50,098 nt of DNA from Paraglaciecola mesophila KMM 241 (GTDB lineage Bacteria; Pseudomonadota; Gammaproteobacteria; Enterobacterales; Alteromonadaceae): positions 1 to 50,098 of the forward strand of contig NZ_BAEP01000026.1 in the NCBI RefSeq assembly GCF_000315015.1, in the 5' to 3' direction. The translations under genes and the position numbers were made by a program. Below are positions 44,608 to 50,098 of the stretch, piece by piece (the first letter of the stretch is position 1; every line of letters starts with the position of its first letter). A model generated the notes under the pieces. The model was not told the origin of the DNA and ran no database searches. It worked only from the letters and a program-made list of their open reading frames with translations.

Positions 44608-45968
44608 TATTGCTCTCCGGATTGAGTCTTGGAAATACCAGCGGGGGTATTGAAGTAGTAATTAAGTCGAATGTTTGTTTTAAAGAGATCCACATCTATA
44701 TCAAGTGCATCAATACGTGCATTCAAATCTGCGATACGCGCTCGGACAACTTCTGCGAAATCGCCGTCATCATTGGTATAGGCATTCAAAGACGCTTCCG
44801 CTTGTTCTCGCATTTGCTTTAACAACTCCTCTTTATATAAAAGTTGCCTGTCAGTCAGGCGCTGGCGTTCAGCATAAAGTGACTGGATTGCTGACATCAT
44901 TTCTCGCAGCGCGAGAAGCTTGTCGGTTTTTATCGCTTCAGATTGACTAACGGCTGCGGCGACTTCTTGGTCTTGACGGTTTTGAGTAAATATAGGCAAA
45001 TCAAAACTGACGCCAACGGACAAGAAATCTGCTCGACTAGAGCCCCCGGGGGTGTCATCTCTAAATGCATAGCTGGCATTAACCCCCCATTGTGGTTTGT
45101 ACTTTTCCCTAGCGAGTTCAACTCCAGTTTTACTTGCTTGTATCCGTTGATTGATGGATAAAATGTAAGGGTGCTCCGCAAGCAGAGTTGCGAGTTCTTG
45201 CTGATTTCTATTTTTCACTAGTGTTAACGTGTTTTCAGATACGTCGGTAATGGCCGGTAATGCATTGGGCAACTGAAAAACAGTAAACGCGTTAAAACCA
45301 AGTTGGCGCATAGACTGTTCGCTTTTTAGGAGCCATTCCAGAAGTTTTCCGGTTGCTCTTTCTTCCAATGCTTGTAACTTAGTTAACCGATCTTCTAACC
45401 GAGTCAATTCAAGCTTTGCTCTAATGATGTCTTGTTGTCTTACACGCCCGACAGCAGAGGCATAATTGGCTTTGGCAATATCGCTAAGTTGCTCAAACAA
45501 CGCTCTATCTTGATGGATTAATGTTATGCTCTGTTGCGCGCGATAAATTTCCAACCAAATGTCAGATACCTGAACACGGGTGCGAGCGACGCGATCTATA
45601 CGCATCAGTGGGTGCTCAGCAGCCTGCTCCCGTAATTGACGAGACCGAATATCTAATGAATCGCCTCTTGGGAACATCTGCGAAACTCCGGCCTTAAGCT
45701 GCGTCATGGGTTCCTGATCAAATGCAAACCCATCCGTTGGTAAGTTTGCCAGTCCAATATTGACCACCGGATCCGGCAAACTCGAAGCGGCTATGCTACT
45801 TGATACAATCGCTTGTTCACGATACTCACTGCCCACGAGCCAAGGGTCGTTATCAATTGCGATTTCAACAGCCTGCTCCAATTTGAGGACTCGTTCAGTT
45901 TGGCTTTGAGCTAAACCCGCGTTCAAAAGAGTCATCAGCGCAATTACATAGTATGAAGACCGAGTCAT
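44607..45968 (-). CDS. cusC: CusC/TolC-family outer-membrane channel
   Basis: A 453-residue outer-membrane efflux protein with a signal peptide (cut near L-A-Q-S) and two long-helix repeats (about 25-230 and 240-440), the TolC trimer plan; S-L-P-D-P and R-I-A-D-L-N-A-R are typical. The ATG overlaps the DUF411 stop (TGATG) with GGAG eight bases upstream; a TTG one codon earlier is less likely. It completes the CusCBA pump. No lipobox, unlike E. coli CusC. Confidence 0.88.
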   Translation of the reverse strand: MTRSSYYVIALMTLLNAGLAQSQTERVLKLEQAVEIAIDNDPWLVGSEYREQAIVSSSIAASSLPDPVVNIGLANLPTDGFAFDQEPMTQLKAGVSQMFPRGDSLDIRSRQLREQAAEHPLMRIDRVARTRVQVSDIWLEIYRAQQSITLIHQDRALFEQLSDIAKANYASAVGRVRQQDIIRAKLELTRLEDRLTKLQALEERATGKLLEWLLKSEQSMRQLGFNAFTVFQLPNALPAITDVSENTLTLVKNRNQQELATLLAEHPYILSINQRIQASKTGVELAREKYKPQWGVNASYAFRDDTPGGSSRADFLSVGVSFDLPIFTQNRQDQEVAAAVSQSEAIKTDKLLALREMMSAIQSLYAERQRLTDRQLLYKEELLKQMREQAEASLNAYTNDDGDFAEVVRARIADLNARIDALDIDVDLFKTNIRLNYYFNTPAGISKTQSGEQ

Positions 45969-46483
45969 CAAAACTGCTCCTCATAAGTCTTAACTTCAAC
46001 GTAGGTCGTTGCACTACCATCTTCATTTAATTGCAACACAATGTACGGACGAAATTGGTCGCCGACTTCCATCCCGGGTGACCCAATTGGCATCGCAGGA
46101 ACACTCAACCCTATCGCCCCTTCAGGTGTACTTTCTAGAAATTGCTGAATGAATTTTGCTGGTACATGTCCTTCAAAAACCAAGCCGTCTGCAGACAATG
46201 CCGTATGACACGAACGATAATTGGGTGCTACGCCATATTTATCCTTAATACGAGACATCATGGTGACGTTCGTAACATCCGTTTCAAAACCATGCTCTTT
46301 AACGTGTTTCACCCATTTTTGGCAACACTTGCAAGATCGGCTTTTATAAATTTCCAACGAAATTTTTGGGGCATCAGACACTACATCTGAATCATTGTTC
46401 ACTTGTGTAGCGTCGGAACAGGCTGATAAAAACAGCACAAAAATAGGCGCTATCCACAACGTGCGTCGTGTAATAATTTTCAT
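45968..46483 (-). CDS. DUF411 metal-binding lipoprotein
   Basis: A 171-residue protein with lipobox L-S-A-C. The DUF411 thioredoxin-like pattern is clear: S-C-K-C-C-Q-K-W-V-K-H, then S-C-H-T-A near residue 90 and S-V-P-A-M-P-I-G-S-P-G-M-E. Family members bind copper or help transfer it to periplasmic enzymes. It lies between the leader-like gene and cusC. Confidence 0.85.
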   Translation of the reverse strand: MKIITRRTLWIAPIFVLFLSACSDATQVNNDSDVVSDAPKISLEIYKSRSCKCCQKWVKHVKEHGFETDVTNVTMMSRIKDKYGVAPNYRSCHTALSADGLVFEGHVPAKFIQQFLESTPEGAIGLSVPAMPIGSPGMEVGDQFRPYIVLQLNEDGSATTYVEVKTYEEQF

Positions 46484-46577
46484 AATGAATCTCTCATTTT
46501 ATTTTTTACAAGTCGCTTGTGACTCATTTCGTCGGCCAAGCGATATCATGTCCGAATCGTAAACGGACTTATCCTGC

Positions 46578-46919
46578 TTAGATGAGAGAGTATTTAGGAG
46601 GGCGCTGCAATGCAGCAATGAAGACTTGGTGTAGATTGGAGTTGTGTGACTGAATGCTCAGCGACACGTTTTCTTGAGACGAGTTGTAATGCCGAGAGGG
46701 CAATCCGATGTGAAACATAGCCATAGGACAGCAGCAGTCTTGGTTGCAGCAACTGTTCGTATCATCACTTTGAGAATGATCCATCATAGGGTGCGAACTA
46801 TGATCCATCTCAGCAGTCATCTCGTCATTACATGGCATCTGCGAAAGAGCAAATGATGCCCCCACTTGCACGCCGAGCAGTGCGATAATAATAAACATGT
46901 TGACGAAGGCGCTTTTCAC
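46578..46919 (-). CDS. Secreted Cys/His/Met leader-like protein with RPP tail
   Basis: A 113-residue protein from GTG at 46919. After a signal segment (cut near S-F-A-L) comes a dense metal-ligand stretch: M-D-H-S-S-H-P-M-M-D-H and S-C-C-N-Q-D-C-C-C-P. The end is L-Q-R-P-P-K-Y. Plan, length and position match the gene at 29437-29793; both are the first genes behind a CusR-like box. A copper-sensing leader (CopL-like) or periplasmic copper buffer is likely. The ribosome site is weak. Confidence 0.65.
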   Translation of the reverse strand: MKSAFVNMFIIIALLGVQVGASFALSQMPCNDEMTAEMDHSSHPMMDHSQSDDTNSCCNQDCCCPMAMFHIGLPSRHYNSSQENVSLSIQSHNSNLHQVFIAALQRPPKYSLI

Positions 46920-47251
46920 GTTTCTGCCATTCCTTGCTGTTTACAAACTATGGTGGTTAATATATGAATAATTGTGACGATTGTAGCACCCAACCCTTTC
47001 AATTAGATTACCCTCACATTACAATTTAGTAAGAATCAACCGAAAAGGAATACTTGTTTTTAAAAAGTCATGGATCCGCTGCATAATAAGCGTTCAAGGA
47101 GCTAACATCTTCTTCGTACATAGCATAATACTTAATAAACAATGACGAACATTCACCGCCATGAATTCAGTGTTTATTTCGCTTTGAAGAACCTGTTGAA
47201 ATCAAAAGGAATTAATCGGGTTAGTATAAAATAACGCAGACAGGACTTTAC
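46920..47251. other. Divergent Cus promoter region
   Basis: A 332-base non-coding stretch between the leader-like gene (minus) and cusR (plus). It holds the CusR-like box at 47006-47033, a minus-strand TACAAT (a good -10) about 20 bases downstream of that box, and a plus-strand TATAAA some 30 bases before cusR. No coding frame was supported. Confidence 0.6.
47006..47033. promoter_or_regulatory. CusR/CopR-like box, copy 2
   Basis: GATTAC at 47006-47011, then ATTACAATTTAGTAAG at 47018-47033, which matches copy 1 (29894-29909) in 13 of 16 positions, with the same six-base gap. It lies 87 bases before the leader-like gene and upstream of cusR, so it can serve both divergent units. Confidence 0.65.
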
Positions 47252-47929
47252 ATGAAAATCTTAGTCGTCGAAGACGAAGTAAAAACAGGTGACTATATAA
47301 AACAAGGCCTGATCGAGTCTGGCTTTGTGGTTGAATTAATTCGCACAGGCCTCGATGGCCATCATAAAGCAATGATAGGCGAATATGAATTAATTATCTT
47401 GGACGTCATGCTCCCTGATATTGATGGTTGGAAAATATTGTCATCGTTGCGCGAAGCTAATAATCATACACCTGTTCTTTTCCTCACGGCCCGCGACCAC
47501 GTCAACGACCGAGTCAAAGGCCTAGAGCTCGGTGCCGATGATTACTTAGTGAAGCCATTTGCGTTTGCAGAGTTACTTGCAAGGGTGCGCACTCTAATAC
47601 GCCGCGGCACATCAGTTCCTAACAACACGATACATATAGCCGATTTAGAGCTTGATATCCCCTCACGTATTGCAACTCGCAACGGGCGAACTATCAACCT
47701 AACGACCAAGGAGTTTACCTTACTAGAGTTAATGGTAAGGCGGCAAGGTGAAGTGTTACCGCGTTCACTGATTGCCTCACAAGTGTGGGATATGAATTTT
47801 GATAGCGACACCAATGTAATCGATGTCGCTATCCGTCGTCTTAGAGCAAAAATCGATGATAACTTCTCACCAAAGCTCATTCAAACTGTCCGCGGAATGG
47901 GCTATAAAATGTGTATTCATGAAAATTAA
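47252..47929 (+). CDS. cusR: Copper-responsive response regulator CusR
   Basis: A 225-residue OmpR-family regulator: receiver domain with E8-D-E, phospho-acceptor D51 (I-L-D-V-M-L-P) and L-V-K-P-F, then a winged-helix DNA-binding domain ending V-R-G-M-G-Y-K-M. It matches the CusR/CopR/heavy-metal subgroup. The ATG has AGGA seven bases upstream. Its target is probably the box at 47006-47033, which also precedes itself, and copy 1 at 29882-29909. Confidence 0.9.
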   Translation: MKILVVEDEVKTGDYIKQGLIESGFVVELIRTGLDGHHKAMIGEYELIILDVMLPDIDGWKILSSLREANNHTPVLFLTARDHVNDRVKGLELGADDYLVKPFAFAELLARVRTLIRRGTSVPNNTIHIADLELDIPSRIATRNGRTINLTTKEFTLLELMVRRQGEVLPRSLIASQVWDMNFDSDTNVIDVAIRRLRAKIDDNFSPKLIQTVRGMGYKMCIHEN

Positions 47930-49325
47930 GAACATTTTGAAACGACCAAGTTCTCTCGCCTTTCGCGTTACGGTGATCGTTGGGATTACAATCTTTGTGT
48001 GCCTGACATTCATAAGCCTGATGGTGCAACAGTCTATCGCCCAGCATTTTGCCGAGCAAGACGCGGATGAACTCAATGAAGTATTTCTAGCCGTCAAAAA
48101 AAAACTCCATGTGGCATACCATGAAGGTGTTTCACCCTCTAGTATATTGTTCCAAGCTGTCTCGGGACATCATGGTGTCTACTTCTTGGTCAAAAATGAA
48201 GCCCAAGAGATTATCTTTAGCAGCGAGAGTGCGGCCCTAGAAAAATATCCTGGAGATACTTATGAAATTGAGCATATTTCTCCATCGCATTTAAGCCTCT
48301 TTTTCGACGGTGAACACATGCTGCGGGCCACTGGAATAATAGTGCCTATTGACGCCACTCAAATGCAATACCAAGTCATTGTTGCCTCGAACATGGATTT
48401 TCATATGAACTATATGGAGGCATTTGAGAAAACACTTTGGGGAATCATTGTACTGTCCGGTGCTATTACTATCTTGGTCGCTCGATTTGCTGTTTACCGT
48501 GGACACTCTCCACTAAGACGTCTGAGTCGAAAAATTGGTTCAATTACAGCGGATAAATTGGATATACGATTGGATCCTAATGAAGTGCCAGTGGAACTTG
48601 CCAATCTCGTTGGATCTTTTAACGCGATGATAGAAAGGCTTGAAAGTGGGTTTGAGCAGTTGTCGCATTTTTCTGCTGACATAGCGCACGAGCTAAGAAC
48701 CCCGATCACTAATCTTACGACTCAGGCTCAAGTGATATTAAATAAACCCCGCTCAACGGATGAATACATCGAAATTTTGTATTCAAATCTGGAAGAGTAC
48801 GAGCGTATGACCAAAATGGTGAGTGATATGTTGTTACTGGCACAAACTGAACATGGTCTAATTAAGCCGAGAGCTGAACTGATTGACTGTGGTAAAGAGA
48901 TAGGCGAGCTAGTAGAATATTTCGAGCTATTAGCGCACGAAAAACATATAAGTATAATACGCATGGGCAATAACATAAAACTGATGTGCGATAAGTCGAT
49001 GTTTCGACAAGCATTAAGTAACTTGTTATCGAATGCTATTCGATATGCTCCAGAAAATGCAAATGTGACTGTGTCTATGAAATCACGGGATGGGGAAGCA
49101 CACATTTCTATTTCAAATCCTAGTAATATAATCCCTGAAACTCAACTTTCCCGCCTATTCGATCGCTTCTATCGCGCAGACCCATCTCGCAAACGCGATG
49201 GCCAAGGGGCTGGATTAGGATTGACCATTGCTCGTTCTGTCCTCGAAGTAAATGATGCGTCCATTCGAGTTGAATCAAGCGAACATGAAACAACGTTCAC
49301 GGTCGTATTTACTTTGAATAGCTGA
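47919..49325 (+). CDS. cusS: Copper sensor histidine kinase CusS
   Basis: A 468-residue membrane kinase: helix 16-36, periplasmic sensor domain (40-170) with several His and Met, helix 173-192, HAMP (193-245), phospho-acceptor H257 in [11 protein letters not shown]-box [11 protein letters not shown] and G-L-G-L-T-I-A-R. I start at the ATG at 47919, overlapping the cusR stop; an in-frame start at 47823 would add 32 residues inside cusR. Pfam-type heavy-metal sensor kinase. The periplasmic domain should sense Cu(I)/Ag(I). Confidence 0.92.
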   Translation: MKIKNILKRPSSLAFRVTVIVGITIFVCLTFISLMVQQSIAQHFAEQDADELNEVFLAVKKKLHVAYHEGVSPSSILFQAVSGHHGVYFLVKNEAQEIIFSSESAALEKYPGDTYEIEHISPSHLSLFFDGEHMLRATGIIVPIDATQMQYQVIVASNMDFHMNYMEAFEKTLWGIIVLSGAITILVARFAVYRGHSPLRRLSRKIGSITADKLDIRLDPNEVPVELANLVGSFNAMIERLESGFEQLSHFSADIAHELRTPITNLTTQAQVILNKPRSTDEYIEILYSNLEEYERMTKMVSDMLLLAQTEHGLIKPRAELIDCGKEIGELVEYFELLAHEKHISIIRMGNNIKLMCDKSMFRQALSNLLSNAIRYAPENANVTVSMKSRDGEAHISISNPSNIIPETQLSRLFDRFYRADPSRKRDGQGAGLGLTIARSVLEVNDASIRVESSEHETTFTVVFTLNS

Positions 49326-49362
49326 CGCCTCGAATGCACGACAGCGTGAGTTTGAGGCGTCA
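49323..49362. terminator. Strong branched hairpin after cusS
   Basis: TGACGCCTC (49323-49331) pairs perfectly with GAGGCGTCA (49354-49362); inside lies a second stem CACG-ACAG-CGTG. It starts in the cusS stop codon and lies between convergent genes. No T-run follows on either strand, so it may protect mRNA ends or act as a Rho-dependent stop site. Confidence 0.5.
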
Positions 49363-49368
49363 ATCAAA

Positions 49369-49703
49369 TTAGAAAGTATAAACCCCTTTTAAGTAATAAA
49401 ATCCACTATTAATACCAATTGGTGACGTTGTTGGATACTTTGAACCAGCGACTTCGGTATCATGCAGAAGATATTCATCAGGGAAATTATCCAACCCATC
49501 ACGAGCGCTTAGTGATACTTTCAACGCATCATTAACATGATAACCAATCTCGGAGTCGACAGTGTATTCTGCCCCCACTTCTTAAATAGGCAAGCCAGCA
49601 TCAATGTGGTCTCCAAAAATTTCACCATAATAATTGAGCGAGTTAATACTCGCCAATCCCCACTGGTATGGTTTCTATCAGACTGAAGCGGAGTAGCGCC
49701 TTT
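49369..49703 (-). pseudogene. C-terminal remnant of TonB-dependent receptor
   Basis: The minus strand encodes the last ~110 residues of an outer-membrane receptor, broken twice. An upstream part (S-D-R-N-H-T-S-G-D-W-R-V-L-T-R) shifts frame to N-Y-Y-G-E-I-F-G-D-H-I-D-A-G-L-P-I, then a TAA stop (about 49581), then G-A-E-Y-T-V-D through N-F-P-D-E-Y to the terminal L-K-G-V-Y-T-F. The intact 69-codon end (49369-49578) is not a gene by itself. No plug or barrel start remains in the window. Confidence 0.75.
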
Positions 49704-50098
49704 CTAGATTACAATTAGATCAGGAGGTGGTAACGGCGGCCGATCGACCAATCCCGTAAGGCCAAAAGCCCTTGTGACATTTATTACATTGAAAATAAGA
49801 AATTTAGGAGCAGCAAACGTGCTAATCATAAAATATGACTGTATAAAGTTATATTTAAATAAATTACATAAAGAACAAGAATATGAAGCGGCTAACGAAG
49901 TAGCGAAATCTAACTTTAAAAAACTCTCGAATTCTTTACCGCTTAAGCTAAAGCAAAAGGAAGCCAAAAATAGCAAGGCGAATTACCAAAGCTAAAATGC
50001 CGAATTTGAAATAGCTAAGGAAGCTATATTAGTTCATGGACGAGTTATATTCATACAAATAATCGTCTTAACTAAACAAACTTTCGATCAAATCATCT
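49704..50098. other. AT-rich end region, mostly non-coding
   Basis: About 395 bases from the receptor remnant to the window end. Apart from the small reading frame at 49819-49995 I see no gene, hairpin or repeat. It may be further decayed sequence. Confidence 0.4.
49819..49995 (+). CDS. Possible small Lys-rich protein (58 aa)
   Basis: A frame opening at GTG (49819), with AGGAG eight bases upstream, encodes 58 residues: a hydrophobic start (V-L-I-I-K-Y-D-C-I) then a Lys/Glu/Asn-rich, probably helical tail (K-L-K-Q-K-E-A-K-N). The composition is that of AT-rich DNA and no family was recognised, so it may be a chance frame. The good ribosome site is the only support. Confidence 0.2.
   Translation: MLIIKYDCIKLYLNKLHKEQEYEAANEVAKSNFKKLSNSLPLKLKQKEAKNSKANYQS

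Noticed and set aside
1-50098. tRNA or rRNA genes, IS elements, CRISPR arrays
   Set aside because: No tRNA-like cloverleaf, transposase, terminal inverted repeats or regularly spaced repeats were noticed while reading; weak or degenerate cases could be missed by eye.

Overview
The window looks like an accessory (island-like) segment of a marine gammaproteobacterium, most probably Alteromonas or a close relative. The evidence is a complete uptake [NiFe]-hydrogenase cluster whose order (cytochrome/membrane genes, protease, hupH, small subunit, large subunit, hypCABDFE) matches what I recall of the hyn cluster of deep-ecotype Alteromonas macleodii, flanked on both sides by copper-resistance genes. 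The taxonomic call is inference; no rRNA, tRNA, IS element or CRISPR array was seen.

Layout. (1) 0-4.4 kb: a small accessory/defence-like module. A PIN-like protein, an ImmA/IrrE-type metallopeptidase and a small HTH protein form one minus-strand operon; a PD-(D/E)XK protein of the sce7726 type is divergent from it, and a T4-beta/sce7725-like protein converges on that. (2) 4.5-11.1 kb: gdhA, then a copper-export operon read right to left: MerR-family regulator, Cu(I) P-type ATPase, cupredoxin, DUF2933 protein, isoprenylcysteine-methyltransferase-like membrane protein and two small proteins. (3) 11.1-22.3 kb: hypE-F-D-B-A-C, a 71-residue membrane protein, hydrogenase large and small subunits, hupH, maturation protease and a transporter-like protein. 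(4) 22.3-29.8 kb: heptahaem cytochrome, b-type membrane cytochrome, a membrane flavin/2Fe-2S reductase, Met-rich lipoprotein, small lipoprotein, Met/His-rich periplasmic protein, dihaem cytochrome c, porin and a Cys/His leader-like protein. Regions 3 and 4 form an almost gapless minus-strand run. (5) 30.0-33.7 kb: two plus-strand genes, a rare SDR/BBE-type oxidase fusion and a coiled-coil membrane protein. (6) 33.9-46.9 kb: a minus-strand Cus/Cop operon (leader-like protein, DUF411, CusC, CusB with three CusF domains, CusA, two PepSY proteins, CopC, CopD, two NTF2-like proteins, DUF1624). (7) 47.3-49.3 kb: divergent CusR-CusS two-component genes, then the decayed end of a TonB-dependent receptor.

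Regulation ties the parts together. Two promoters have the MerR/CueR geometry (TTGACC, 19-bp spacer carrying a dyad, then -10): one before merR-copA and one before the Met/His-rich gene at 27.5 kb, which leads toward the hydrogenase genes. Two copies of a CusR/CopR-like box, in the same orientation and at nearly the same distance from the next gene, precede the leader-like genes at 29.8 and 46.9 kb. A perfect FNR box (TTGAT-N4-ATCAA) sits beside the first of them. The most interesting reading is that H2 oxidation here is wired, transcriptionally and perhaps biochemically, into a copper and low-oxygen response. The second most interesting is the uncharacterised nuclease/protease/PIN module at the left end.
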